64,000 nucleotides of DNA from Pelodictyon phaeoclathratiforme BU-1 (lineage in GTDB: Bacteria; Bacteroidota; Chlorobiia; Chlorobiales; Chlorobiaceae), in the NCBI RefSeq assembly GCF_000020645.1, contig NC_011060.1:866501-930500 (forward strand), in the 5' to 3' direction. How positions within the stretch are numbered: position 1 is the first letter of the stretch; each line of letters starts with the position of its first letter. A program made the translations under genes and the position numbers. Below are positions 35,105 to 44,488 of this stretch, in pieces. The notes under the pieces were generated by a model. It did not search any database, was not told the origin of the DNA, and saw only the letters and a program-made list of their open reading frames with translations.

Positions 35105-36592
35105 TTAATGATTTTCAGTTTCCAAATATGCGGCAGGAATAATATTTCCCCTGTTGAGCACCAGAAAAGGATCCAGATATTTCTTTATCCGGGCCATCTC
35201 CCGAATACCAGTGTCCTGATACATACCCACAAGATATTCCGCCTTGAGCTTGCCGATGCCATGCTCTGCAGAAAGCGTTCCTCCCAGTTCAAGCGCCTTG
35301 CCAACAAACTTCCGGTACAGGGCCTTCGCCTCCAAAAACTCCTCCCTGTTGCGCGGCAGAATGTTCAAGTGTACATGAGCATCTCCTATATGACCAAAAA
35401 TAATATAGACAAAGCCCTGTTGTTCGCAAGAAGTGCAATAAAAATCAAAGAGTTCACGGAAACGGCCATCCGGAACAGCCATATCGGTACTGATTTTACT
35501 TTCATGCTGCCGACTCAGCCAATCGTTGACAAGAAGCGGCAAAGCGTGACGAAACTCCCGCAACCGCTCCTGTTCATCACGATCAAGCGCCACCCAGGAG
35601 AGATCGGTCATGGCATTGCACGACTCCATATGATTGAAAAGGGTATCAAGGTCGTTCTCTTCTCTCTGGGCAGTAGTTTCCACTTCAAAAAAAATTGCGC
35701 CCTCGCAATTATGGGGCACTTCAGGATACTTTTTTGCAAGAAATTCGAGCGAACGGGAATCAAAAAACTCAATTGCCCGTGCTGAAATACCATTGCCCGG
35801 CTCTTTAAGCCGCCCGACAAAGGAGAAGAGCTCATCAAGATGAGCGAAGTAGACCAGACAGGAGATAACCGCCGCTGGCAAGGGAATGAGCATGAGATCA
35901 GCCTCCACAATAACCCCGAGCGTTCCCTCGGAACCGATAAAGAGGTCAATCAGATCCATTCCCTCATCCGAAAAATATCCGGCATTGTGCTTTGAGGTTT
36001 CAGGCATATGGTAAGCCGCTCTCCTGAAAGTCAGTTCACCGCCGGAAGGCAGCTTGAAATAGAAGAAACCCTCCTTGTCTGCCAGAGAGGCCCCACGCGA
36101 AAGGTTGATGCACTCACCCTGCGGCAGAATGATGAGGAGTCGGGCAATATGGTTTCGCGTCGGGCCATACTTAAAACTGCGTGCTCCTGAAGAGTTGTTT
36201 GCGATGGTGCTTCCGATAAAACAGAGCTTTTCCGTCGGGTCGGGAGGATAAAACCAGCCAGCCTCTTCCACCTTTTTCTGAATAGCCGCAAGGTGGGCTC
36301 CAGCCTCGACCGTTATGTAAGCCCTCTTCCCGTCGAGAGGCACCGGTTCGCCGATTCGGTCAAGCAATTGCATCGAAATGACATATTCACCCATAGGAAT
36401 TCTGCCACCAGTTGTTCCGGTTCCATTACCGGCAATGGTGAAGCGGCGTCTCTCTTCTGTTGCACCTTTCAGGAGTCCGGAAATATCATCCCCATTCTCA
36501 GGGAAAAAAACACCCGGAGTATGACCGCTCTTCAGATTGCTCGTATCCTCAAGAAACCCCTGTATGGATGCCGGATCATGCTTATAGATCAT
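35105..36592 (-). CDS. FAD-linked oxidase (GlcD/D-lactate dehydrogenase family)
   Basis: A 495-residue PCMH/VAO-fold flavoprotein. The FAD-binding half (about 45-230) has GNGTGTTGGRIPMGEYVIS, CFIGSTIANNSSGARSFKYG and DLFIGSEGTLGVIVEA. The FAD-oxidase C half holds the metal-site motif HIGDAHVHLN near 400 and ends SAEHGIGKLK...NRGNI. The family oxidises D-lactate, glycolate or 2-hydroxyglutarate; substrate unresolved. It overlaps mrdA by 4 bp (ATGA), so it is part of the cell-wall transcript. No glcE/glcF is adjacent. Confidence 0.88.
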   Translation of the reverse strand: MIYKHDPASIQGFLEDTSNLKSGHTPGVFFPENGDDISGLLKGATEERRRFTIAGNGTGTTGGRIPMGEYVISMQLLDRIGEPVPLDGKRAYITVEAGAHLAAIQKKVEEAGWFYPPDPTEKLCFIGSTIANNSSGARSFKYGPTRNHIARLLIILPQGECINLSRGASLADKEGFFYFKLPSGGELTFRRAAYHMPETSKHNAGYFSDEGMDLIDLFIGSEGTLGVIVEADLMLIPLPAAVISCLVYFAHLDELFSFVGRLKEPGNGISARAIEFFDSRSLEFLAKKYPEVPHNCEGAIFFEVETTAQREENDLDTLFNHMESCNAMTDLSWVALDRDEQERLREFRHALPLLVNDWLSRQHESKISTDMAVPDGRFRELFDFYCTSCEQQGFVYIIFGHIGDAHVHLNILPRNREEFLEAKALYRKFVGKALELGGTLSAEHGIGKLKAEYLVGMYQDTGIREMARIKKYLDPFLVLNRGNIIPAAYLETENH

Positions 36593-38514
36593 TCGCTCAC
36601 CTCTCCACTCTTGTTGTCAATACGTTCACCGGTAACAGGTTCAGCGTTATTGATGACCTTTTCCGGTTGCACTGCTGCCGGTATCGCTGTATCCGTACTA
36701 TCAGCTTGCAGCACACTATCAGCGGGTGCGTTTCCTTTTCTTTCCGGTGCAACAGCCACCTTCTCACCCTTCACATAGTAGCGGATCAGTTCACGGGCAA
36801 TCGGAGCCGAAATGGCGCCACCGAAACCAGCATTCTCCACAAGCACCGCCATGGCGATTTTTGGATTCTCCACCGGAGCAAAAGCAATAAACCACGCATG
36901 ATCCTTCCCATGGGGATTTTGTGCAGTTCCGGTTTTTCCTGCAACAGTTACACCAGGTACCTGGGCCAGCGTGCCTGTACCCCGTCGTACAACCCCGATC
37001 ATACCATCCTTGATAAGAGCGAATGTTTCTGCTGAAACCGGAAGCTCCTGTTTTGTATAGAGGAAGGGAAAATATTTACCCGTAGCCGTATCGCGATATC
37101 CTTTAACAAGATGAGGCTGATAGAGTGTGCCATTGTTGGCAATGGCCGCAGCATAGGCAGCAAGCTGCACCGGTGTCGTGCCAAGCTCACCCTGGCCAAT
37201 CGCAAGGCTGACCAGATAGCCCTTTGTCCACCTGTTCTCGCCATACCGTTTATTGTAGTAACTGGTTGATGGAAGAAGTCCGGCCCTCTCGCCAGGCAGG
37301 TCAATACCGCTTTTTTGTCCAAAACCGAACATGGCGCCATATTTTGTCCAGTTCTCAAACCCCACAGGAAAAATCAGGTTATAAAAATAGACATTGGATG
37401 AAACCGTAATGGCCTCTCTCATATCCACCCATCCGTGCCCCCTACCCTCATTGCTGAGAAATCGTCGTTTTCCATAGATGAAGACCCCGTTATCGAGTAT
37501 CTTCTTCTTCGGATCAAATCTCTTTTCCTCAAGCGCTGCCATCGCAAGAATCATCTTGTAAATGGATCCTGGCGGATAAACAGCCTGAACGGTGCGGTTA
37601 AAAAGCGGTTTTGACGGATTGGTAAGAATACTGTTCCATCCTTTGCGATCAGTAGAACCGTTGAAGATATCAAGATCATAGTCCGGTGCGCTGGCAAGGG
37701 CAAGGACTCCGCCGGTTGAGGGGTCAATAGCCACGACAGCCCCTGATTTTCCCGTTTTTCTCAGCAATTGTTCAGCAAGTTGCTGCAGTCCACCGTCAAT
37801 AGCCAGATAGAGATCATCCCCCTTTATGGAGACGATATCGCTCTTTCCGTCATCGTATTTTCCCGCATATTTCCCCAAAGGGGTAACCATTTCAAACCGG
37901 GCCCCTTTCTGACCTTTCAGCCGCTCCTCATAAAATTTTTCCAGTCCGCTGAAACCGATTTTGTCATCCTGAGAGTAACCCTGGTCGGCCAGCTCATCAA
38001 GCTTTTCCCTCGATATCGAGCGTAAATAGCCAAAGAGATGGGTTCCAAAAAGGGCGTCAGGATAGAGTCGTTTGTTGTCGGACTCTATAAGGACACCGGG
38101 AAGCTGCCAGAGATTCTCGCTGACTCTCGCTATTGCAATGGCATCAAGGTTACGGTTTACAATGGTTGCTGAAAATCGGTTAAACGCATATCCCTTGCGG
38201 TAACTTTCATCCAGCTCCTCCTTTGGCTTCTGTATCAGCCTCGCAAGAAAAGCAGTTTTTTCTTTCCTGAATTCAGAAGGAATAATCTTGATTGTATAGA
38301 GAGGCTGATTGTCGACAATGATAATCCCGTTCCGGTCAATCATCCGTCCTCTCGGAGGCGGCATCCAGATTCTTCGGATGCTGTTTGTTGTTGAAATTGA
38401 TCCAAGCTGCTGATAATTAAGCACCTGCAGATAGAAGAGTCGGCCAAACAGTACCGTAAAAACTGCAATCACAAAAAAAGAGACGGTTCTGGCGCTTTGC
38501 TGGGGTTTATCCAT
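36589..38514 (-). CDS. mrdA: penicillin-binding protein 2 (transpeptidase MrdA)
   Basis: A 641-residue class B PBP of the elongasome. An N-terminal membrane anchor (about 8-28), the PBP dimerisation/pedestal region (40-210), then transpeptidase motifs: PPGSIYK with the acyl-Ser near residue 313, SSN near 368, and KTGTAQ near 526. The tail from about 600 is an unusual Ala/Glu/Lys-rich extension. It follows mreC and mreD in one block, 3 bp after mreD, as expected for the rod system; rodA is not seen. Confidence 0.96.
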   Translation of the reverse strand: MDKPQQSARTVSFFVIAVFTVLFGRLFYLQVLNYQQLGSISTTNSIRRIWMPPPRGRMIDRNGIIIVDNQPLYTIKIIPSEFRKEKTAFLARLIQKPKEELDESYRKGYAFNRFSATIVNRNLDAIAIARVSENLWQLPGVLIESDNKRLYPDALFGTHLFGYLRSISREKLDELADQGYSQDDKIGFSGLEKFYEERLKGQKGARFEMVTPLGKYAGKYDDGKSDIVSIKGDDLYLAIDGGLQQLAEQLLRKTGKSGAVVAIDPSTGGVLALASAPDYDLDIFNGSTDRKGWNSILTNPSKPLFNRTVQAVYPPGSIYKMILAMAALEEKRFDPKKKILDNGVFIYGKRRFLSNEGRGHGWVDMREAITVSSNVYFYNLIFPVGFENWTKYGAMFGFGQKSGIDLPGERAGLLPSTSYYNKRYGENRWTKGYLVSLAIGQGELGTTPVQLAAYAAAIANNGTLYQPHLVKGYRDTATGKYFPFLYTKQELPVSAETFALIKDGMIGVVRRGTGTLAQVPGVTVAGKTGTAQNPHGKDHAWFIAFAPVENPKIAMAVLVENAGFGGAISAPIARELIRYYVKGEKVAVAPERKGNAPADSVLQADSTDTAIPAAVQPEKVINNAEPVTGERIDNKSGEVSE

Positions 38515-38517
38515 CGT

Positions 38518-39009
38518 TCAGTTTACAAGTGATTTTCTCAAAAACAGCCTGTTCAGAATCAAGGCTAAAATAATGTTGAAGAGTGACTCAAGCAGACCAA
38601 AAACAACCAGCCGGTAAGCCAGCGACAGGCCAAGAGGATTTTCTCCAACGGCAAGAATGGCATTGGTACAGAGTCCTGCAGCAATGACAGCGCCATAAAA
38701 GCGTCTTGATTTCTGTTTAATCGTTGCATGGCTCTCTTTGGGAGTCTGAAAAAAACTGGCAACAAAACTTCCGACCGTTCTTGCAAGCATCTGTAACCCC
38801 ATGTTTCCCGTCAGGAGGCCCGCAAGCACTCCTGCAGCAAACCCGAAACTCATGCTTGTTTTCTGATTTGTGGTTATGGCAATAAAGGCGAGGAAGATGG
38901 TGACGGCATCAAAAGAGACCTTGAACAGTGTCAAGTGGGAGAAGCCGAACTCCTGCATCAGAGAGACGATGCAGAGTACAACAAGATAAAAGGGAATATT
39001 TCTTGTCAC
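38518..39009 (-). CDS. mreD: rod shape-determining protein MreD
   Basis: A 163-residue membrane protein with about five hydrophobic helices, sitting between mreC and mrdA. Segments HLTLFKVSFDAVTIFLAFIA and GFAAGVLAGLLTG fit MreD, which is poorly conserved in sequence but fixed in position. A GTG start is used, 18 bp after mreC. Confidence 0.88.
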   Translation of the reverse strand: MTRNIPFYLVVLCIVSLMQEFGFSHLTLFKVSFDAVTIFLAFIAITTNQKTSMSFGFAAGVLAGLLTGNMGLQMLARTVGSFVASFFQTPKESHATIKQKSRRFYGAVIAAGLCTNAILAVGENPLGLSLAYRLVVFGLLESLFNIILALILNRLFLRKSLVN

Positions 39010-39027
39010 AAGGTCAATATCTGAAAA

Positions 39028-39870
39028 TTAAGGGATCTCTTGTTTTTCCGGAGTATTGCCGGTAATCGCGCTCTTTTCCGGTTCTATTTTCAGCGGAGCA
39101 ACCAGTACGTGGGTAAGTGACGCAAAATCCACAGCAAGCCGTACATCAACCCTGTAAAAGAGGTTATCAGGTGTTATGCGAACCACTCTTCCGACAGGAA
39201 TACCCCGTATTGAAAAGGTACTGAAATCGGAAGTGACTATGCGTTCATGCACTTTAAGCGTGCTGCTGATGGGAATGTGTTCCACCTGGGCGATGAACTC
39301 TTTGCCTCCGCTCCAGGAGAGAATACCCATGTTGTTCGATGAATCGGCTACCACGCAGACCTTGAAATCCGGATGGATAACCGGCATCACCCTTGCATAG
39401 TTTTCCGAAACAGAGATGACTCTCCCCACCAGACCCTGTGGCACCAGAACGGTCATATCTTTTTTTATTCCCCGTCTCCATCCGGCATCAATCACCAGCA
39501 TATTGTCACGGTCACTGAATTTGCGGTCAACAACCCTTGCCATAAGAAACCCTGAAGCATTGAAGCTGCTGTCGGCAGCAATTTTCCGGAGGTTCCGTTC
39601 ATCAACAGCCGCAGTTTCAAGGATGAGCACCCTCGAGAGCAGATCGCTGTTAAGCTGCATCAGGCGATCGTTTTCACTGCTCAGAGTAAACAAGGAGCTG
39701 ATACCCGTCAGCTTTTCATTGATAGCAGCGCCAAACTCAATGCTGCCAGTGTGAATCTTTGCCAGTATATCATCCTGCTGAAGTTTAATAAAGATCACCG
39801 CGATACTGCAGTATGCCGCAAAAAGCAGCCAGGTATTGTATTTGAAAAGAAGGGTAAAAAACTTCCTCAC
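39028..39870 (-). CDS. mreC: rod shape-determining protein MreC
   Basis: A 280-residue bitopic protein: one N-terminal helix (about 12-30), a coiled coil (60-95) and a periplasmic double beta-barrel (about 110-265) with the family segments DAGWRRGIKKDMTVLVPQGLVG cut as DAGWRRGIKKDMTVL and VPQGLVGRVISV, and VVTSDFSTFS-like VTSDFSTFSIRGIPVGRV. It couples MreB to PBP2. GTG start. Divergent from the GroES-like gene. Confidence 0.94.
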   Translation of the reverse strand: MRKFFTLLFKYNTWLLFAAYCSIAVIFIKLQQDDILAKIHTGSIEFGAAINEKLTGISSLFTLSSENDRLMQLNSDLLSRVLILETAAVDERNLRKIAADSSFNASGFLMARVVDRKFSDRDNMLVIDAGWRRGIKKDMTVLVPQGLVGRVISVSENYARVMPVIHPDFKVCVVADSSNNMGILSWSGGKEFIAQVEHIPISSTLKVHERIVTSDFSTFSIRGIPVGRVVRITPDNLFYRVDVRLAVDFASLTHVLVAPLKIEPEKSAITGNTPEKQEIP

Positions 39871-39950
39871 GGTTCATATTCCGTTTTTTTTATTACATTT
39901 TCCTCATCATGGCGCAAGAGGCGCCCGGTCAATAGGTCAAGAGAAAACAT

Positions 39951-40340
39951 ATGACGCAGAATGTGAATATAACAGATAAATTTGTTGTTGTCGGTGATAG
40001 AGTATTAATCAAACCAAAATCTCTTGGCGAGAGAACCAAATCCGGTATTTATCTTCCTCCGGGAGTTCAGGAAAAAGAGAAAATTCAGTCAGGCTACATC
40101 ATAAAAACCGGGCCGGGTTACCCTGTAGGCCCGCCACCCGAATCGGACGAACCCTGGAAAGAGCGCGTTTCAGCAGCACAGTACATACCACTCCAGGCAA
40201 AAGTGGGAGATCTGGCTATTTTTATCCAGAACAGCTCCTATGAGATCGAATATGAAGAGGAGCGATACATCATTGTCCCCAATTCGGCGATTCTCCTCCT
40301 CATCAGGGAAGATGACGATCTTGACTACTACCTCAAATAA
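39951..40340 (+). CDS. GroES-family co-chaperonin-like protein
   Basis: A 129-residue Cpn10-fold protein distinct from GroES at 5012. VVGDRVLIKPKSLGERTKSG is the GroES start and loop, and GDLAIFIQNSSYEIEYEEERYIIVPNSAIL ends the fold (given here as two motifs, GDLAIFIQ and RYIIVPNSAIL). About 25 extra residues with GPGYPVGPPPESDEPWKER replace the usual roof hairpin. It is not adjacent to a groEL. It may pair with the single GroEL or have a separate role; such extra GroES-like genes are known in the Bacteroidota/Chlorobiota group. Confidence 0.85.
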   Translation: MTQNVNITDKFVVVGDRVLIKPKSLGERTKSGIYLPPGVQEKEKIQSGYIIKTGPGYPVGPPPESDEPWKERVSAAQYIPLQAKVGDLAIFIQNSSYEIEYEEERYIIVPNSAILLLIREDDDLDYYLK

Positions 40341-40386
40341 GAGCGTCACCACAACCCATGCCTGCAACCACACCGTAAACCAGACC

Positions 40387-41361
40387 ATGACCAGAGATAT
40401 TGCTCCAGCCAGCTCCGCCAGCGCCCCTCTTTCGCATGAAGAACTTTTCAGGAGGATCAATGCGCTGAAAAAAGAGATGAATGCCCTCATTCTTGCCCAC
40501 TATTACACCCTTCCTGAAATACAGCAGGTCGCCGATATTGTGGGCGACAGCCTTGCCCTTGCCCGGGCCGCCGAAAAAAACAATGCCGATGTCATTGTTT
40601 TTGCTGGAGTCTATTTTATGGCAGAAACCGCCAAAATCCTCAATCCCGGAAAAACAGTACTGATGCCTGACGCACACGCCGGCTGTCCACTTGCCGACAG
40701 TTGTCCGGAAGAGGCCTTCAGGAGATTCAAGGCAGGCTATCCCGGCGCCATCGTCATCACCTACATCAACTCGACTGCCGAAATAAAAGCGCTCTCCGAC
40801 ATCACCTGTACCTCCTCCAACGCCGAACAGATCATCCGCCAGATTCCTGCCACTCAGCAGATCATTTTCGGCCCCGATAAAAATCTCGGAGGATACATCG
40901 CAAAAAAACTCAACAGAGAGATGATTCTCTGGCCGGGGTGCTGCTATGTACACGACGCCTTTTCCGAAGCAGTCATCCTCAAGGCATGTCAGGAACAACC
41001 CGACGCAGAACTCATAGCCCATCCCGAATGCCGCGAAGAGGTGCTTCGTCATGCAGCATTCATCGGCTCAACAAAAGCGCTGCTGGAGTATACTGTCTCC
41101 AGTGCTGCCAACACCTTCATTGTGGCAACCGAGCCTGGCATCCTCTATGAAATGCAGCAACAATCACCGCAGAAAACCTTCATTCCAGCGCCAAAGGATT
41201 CCAAAAATCCCCGAAGCCTCTGCACACAGATGAAACAGAACAGTCTTGAAAAACTCTATCAGTGCATGCTTGATCGCAAACCCGAGATTATTATTGACGA
41301 AACACTTCGCCTTGCATCCCTCGGCTCCATTCGAAGAATGCTCGACATGTCGCCCGCTTAA
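40387..41361 (+). CDS. nadA: quinolinate synthase
   Basis: A 324-residue [4Fe-4S] enzyme condensing iminoaspartate (from NadB) with dihydroxyacetone phosphate to quinolinate. ALILAHYYTLPEIQQVADIVGDS is the signature start (cited as ILAHYYTLPEIQ), with cluster cysteines in AHAGCPLADSC (about 99), WPGCCYVHD (about 185) and SLCTQMK (about 278). ATG 40387 gives a family-like start; ATG 40312 and earlier ones overlap the GroES-like gene and add low-complexity Thr/Ser residues. The two genes may be co-transcribed. Confidence 0.93.
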   Translation: MTRDIAPASSASAPLSHEELFRRINALKKEMNALILAHYYTLPEIQQVADIVGDSLALARAAEKNNADVIVFAGVYFMAETAKILNPGKTVLMPDAHAGCPLADSCPEEAFRRFKAGYPGAIVITYINSTAEIKALSDITCTSSNAEQIIRQIPATQQIIFGPDKNLGGYIAKKLNREMILWPGCCYVHDAFSEAVILKACQEQPDAELIAHPECREEVLRHAAFIGSTKALLEYTVSSAANTFIVATEPGILYEMQQQSPQKTFIPAPKDSKNPRSLCTQMKQNSLEKLYQCMLDRKPEIIIDETLRLASLGSIRRMLDMSPA

Positions 41362-41456
41362 CAGCAGCGACACCAAAACATGGCAAGGTTTTTCTGTAAA
41401 CGGTGCGTATATTTTTTATGTTTTATCATAACTACCGAAACACAAGGAGGTTTGTC

Positions 41457-42170
41457 ATGCATACATGCGCACGAAAGATAGCATCGTTCTCCACCCTTCT
41501 CTCCCTTATGTGCTCCTCGCTGCCAGCGCTTGCCTGGCACGACAAAACCCATCTCTCGGTTGCCGAGGCGGCAGGTTTTGACCTCTGGTACAGTTCAGCC
41601 GCACCCGACGTCGCCAAATCAAAAAGCGAATTCAAGCCCTTCGAAGAGAAAAACCACTACTTCAACAACAAGGCAGGCAAAGAGGTCGATGAAGCCCTCG
41701 TTATGGGTCAGGTCGAGCGCTACAACAAACCGGACGACGAGGAAGGGCACCTCTATGGCGCCATCATTGGAGCCGTAAGAGCTTATCAGGCAGAAAGTGC
41801 GGCGGGCAAATATGCCGAATATCCCCTCGTCTTCTGTGCACACTACACCGGTGACCTTTCCATGCCGCTGCACAACACACCCTACGATGATTTCAACAAA
41901 CAACGGCACAGCATCAACGACGGTATCATCGAAAGCAGCGTCCGCAACAACATCGGCTACATTCAGCGAAACATGGAGAATATTACCATCAACAACGAAT
42001 CCGATCTTGCTCGTGCAATAGCCAGAGTAGCAAATACAGCCCGTACCCTTGGGCTCAAAATAAGAAAAGAGAAAAGGGATATGACCCAAAACGAAGCCTA
42101 TACCCAGGTTACGCAGAGCGCCTCACTCTTCAGAGCCATTCTGAAGTATGTCGGTAAAAATCCCGGCTGA
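41457..42170 (+). CDS. exported zinc-dependent phospholipase C / S1-P1 nuclease-like protein
   Basis: A 237-residue secreted protein: signal peptide (1-26, cut after SLPALA), mature protein beginning WHDKTH. In zinc phospholipase C and S1/P1 nucleases the N-terminal Trp and nearby His bind the tri-zinc cluster, and the HxxGDxxxPLH helix gives more ligands; here it is HYTGDLSMPLH (about 128-138). It is therefore a zinc hydrolase of lipids or nucleic acid outside the cytoplasm. A strong AAGGAGG supports ATG 41457. Its 3' end overlaps the pentapeptide gene by 23 bp. Confidence 0.78.
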   Translation: MHTCARKIASFSTLLSLMCSSLPALAWHDKTHLSVAEAAGFDLWYSSAAPDVAKSKSEFKPFEEKNHYFNNKAGKEVDEALVMGQVERYNKPDDEEGHLYGAIIGAVRAYQAESAAGKYAEYPLVFCAHYTGDLSMPLHNTPYDDFNKQRHSINDGIIESSVRNNIGYIQRNMENITINNESDLARAIARVANTARTLGLKIRKEKRDMTQNEAYTQVTQSASLFRAILKYVGKNPG

Positions 42171-43290
42171 ACAAACAGTTTCACAACATTTCGTACTGAA
42201 CATGGCCGATCCTGAACATCTGAAGCTCCTTCAAGAGGGCGTCACGACCTGGAACCAGTGGCGCCAGGAACATCCGGATATCCGGCCCGACCTGCACGAT
42301 GCGCCCCTCGCTTCACTCGATATGCGATACGTAAACCTCGCCGGGGCGCAACTTGGCGGCGCAAACCTCTCCAAAGCCAATCTTGAAGGAGCCAATCTCG
42401 CCGAAGCAGATCTCTGCGGCGCAGACCTGAGGGGAGCAGAGATCAGCCGAACCAACCTTCGGGGAGTCAATTTCAGCAAAAGCACCATCGACATCTTCAC
42501 CACCTATCGTGACGTCGATGGGTGTGATATTGGCGTCAACGGCCTCTACTCACCCCTCACCGACTCCGCAGCCCTGCTGAGGATCGACCCCCCGGGAAAC
42601 TCCATGCAGGGAGCCAACGTCGATGCCGTCATCGAAAGCCTTCGCCACGCCCGCAAGCTCCACACCTTCTCTCTTCTGCTTGCAGGAATCGCCATGCTCT
42701 TTATCGTCATCAAACCCAAAACCATAACCCTGCCCTACCTTTCCGGCTCTTTCAAGTTCGATGACATCAGCTACGCCTTTCTGGCCATGATCCTCTCCAC
42801 GGTACTTCTGAGCCAGGTCTCCTCCTTTATCGATTCCGCACTGCAAGGGGCACACTACCTCAAAGATCGCAGATCAGCCATGCTTGTCGGCCACTTCCCC
42901 TGGCTCCTCTCAAAATACGAAAGTGAAAAAGCCAACCGGCGACAGTCGAAAATCATGCGTTTCCTGCTCGTCTTTCACCCCCTCATCTACCTCTATTTTT
43001 TCATGAAATGGGAGGTACTCTTCAGCGGAAACTGGGCAGAGCTCATGCTGCACTACCAGGAGATGCCCGTCATCTTCGCAGAGTATCTGCTGCCGGTATT
43101 TTACTTCATTATCATCAAACTCTGCATCCACATCTTCCGGCTCTCCGAAGGATTCCAGAAACCGATTCTCTTCGACAGCGCAACCGAGCGGGCACGCCAG
43201 ACCGACATGGAACGCCTCGCAGAAGCGGTTGAAAAACAGGCATCACGAACAGCCGAGCTCGTCGAACTAATGCGCAAAAGGGAGGGATGA
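42148..43290 (+). CDS. pentapeptide-repeat membrane protein
   Basis: A 380-residue protein. After a polar N-terminus, residues 58-110 form about ten pentapeptide repeats of the A(N/D)LxG type (AGAQLGGANLSKANLEGANL), a short quadrilateral beta-helix. Then come three or four membrane helices (about 173-190, 212-232, 275-295, 308-330) and a C-terminal amphipathic tail ending TAELVELMRKREG. Function unknown; the repeats suggest a protein-binding platform on the membrane. It overlaps the preceding gene and is 7 bp before the KAS III gene. Confidence 0.8.
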   Translation: MSVKIPAEQTVSQHFVLNMADPEHLKLLQEGVTTWNQWRQEHPDIRPDLHDAPLASLDMRYVNLAGAQLGGANLSKANLEGANLAEADLCGADLRGAEISRTNLRGVNFSKSTIDIFTTYRDVDGCDIGVNGLYSPLTDSAALLRIDPPGNSMQGANVDAVIESLRHARKLHTFSLLLAGIAMLFIVIKPKTITLPYLSGSFKFDDISYAFLAMILSTVLLSQVSSFIDSALQGAHYLKDRRSAMLVGHFPWLLSKYESEKANRRQSKIMRFLLVFHPLIYLYFFMKWEVLFSGNWAELMLHYQEMPVIFAEYLLPVFYFIIIKLCIHIFRLSEGFQKPILFDSATERARQTDMERLAEAVEKQASRTAELVELMRKREG

Positions 43291-43297
43291 GCACTTC

Positions 43298-44293
43298 ATG
43301 CAGCTCAACTTGCCCCTCAAAATAATCGGACTTGGCCGCTATCTCCCTCCGCGCATCGTACCAAACTCCGAGCTTGAAACGATCTGCGCTCTCCCTTCCG
43401 GATGGATAGAGCGCCGCAACGGCGTGCGTGAACGACGATGGGCCACCACAGAAACCGCCTCCTTCATGGCCGCAGAGGCCGCGCGTGAAGCGCTTGATGA
43501 AGCGAAGCTCAGGCCCGACCAGCTCAGCCTCATCATCAACGCCTCAGGAACCCCCGAACAGGCCATTCCCGATACCGGCGCACTGATCCAGCGCCAGCTC
43601 GGTCTTGGCAAATCAGGAATTCCAGCCATGAGCGTGCACACCACCTGCCTCAGCTTCATCACCGCCCTCGACGTAGCCGCAACATACATCAATGCCGGGC
43701 GCTACAACCACATCCTCATCGCCAGTTCCGAAATCTCCTCATGCGGAATAAACCCCAAAGAGCCCGAATCAGCCACACTGGTAGGGGATGCCGCTGCTGC
43801 TGTTGTTGTCACCCGTGCCACAGAGGGCGACAGCTCCTCTCTGCACCATGCCCATTTCAAAACATGGGGAGAGGGCGCCGCCTTCACCTCCATCAGAGGC
43901 GGAGGATCGGCACGTCATCCAGCAAAACCCGGCCACAACCCCGATGACGACCTGTTCCACATGGATGGACCCGCAGTGCTGCGCATGGTCAGAGGCCTCG
44001 ATGAACTCTTCCTCGAAGAGCTCTATCCCGGCCTCTCAAAAAGCCTCACAGACATCGATCTCGTTGTTCCCCACCAGTCAAGCAAAGTCGGCCTGCTCCT
44101 CCTCCAGCGCTACGGCTGGCCGGAAGCGAAAATCATGCGCACACTCCACCAGCTCGGCAACTGCGTAGCCGCCTCCATTCCCGCCACCCTCTACCAGAGT
44201 GTGCGCGACGGCAACCTCCAGCGAGGCCAGAAACTCCTCCTCGTCGGCACCGGCGCCGGGCTCTCCATTGGCGGGGTGGTGATGACGTATTGA
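43298..44293 (+). CDS. 3-oxoacyl-ACP synthase III-like ketosynthase
   Basis: A 331-residue thiolase-fold enzyme of the FabH/OleA group. The triad is complete: Cys in HTTCLSF (about 115), His in VVPHQSS (about 258) and Asn in LGNCVAASIP (about 287). The C-terminal GTGAGLSIGGVVMTY closes the fold. It is not with fab genes, so it is probably a secondary ketosynthase, making a specialised lipid or long-chain ketone, rather than the housekeeping FabH. Last gene of a tight three-gene set starting at 41457. Confidence 0.86.
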   Translation: MQLNLPLKIIGLGRYLPPRIVPNSELETICALPSGWIERRNGVRERRWATTETASFMAAEAAREALDEAKLRPDQLSLIINASGTPEQAIPDTGALIQRQLGLGKSGIPAMSVHTTCLSFITALDVAATYINAGRYNHILIASSEISSCGINPKEPESATLVGDAAAAVVVTRATEGDSSSLHHAHFKTWGEGAAFTSIRGGGSARHPAKPGHNPDDDLFHMDGPAVLRMVRGLDELFLEELYPGLSKSLTDIDLVVPHQSSKVGLLLLQRYGWPEAKIMRTLHQLGNCVAASIPATLYQSVRDGNLQRGQKLLLVGTGAGLSIGGVVMTY

Positions 44294-44328
44294 GGATACC
44301 GTTAAGTTATCTACGACCTGACATACCT

Positions 44329-44356
44329 GTAGGGGCACGGCATGCCGTGCCCCTGC
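44329..44356. repeat. REP-like GGGGCACGG palindrome
   Basis: A perfect palindrome at 44332-44353 (GGGGCACGGCA / TGCCGTGCCCC) flanked by GTA and TGC. Same family as the cluster at 30151-30219, differing in the centre (GGCATGCC versus GCCATGGC). It sits 36 bp after the ketosynthase stop. Confidence 0.75.
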
Positions 44357-44488
44357 ATGGCAACCTGGTTTTGAGATGCCGGTTGGTTGGGGATTTTTTG
44401 TTACAAGCATTGTTTTATTGTATCTTGCAGGCGGTCGTTTCAGATTCGGAGCGGTACAATACGTTGATATTCCACAGAGTTTACAGTT

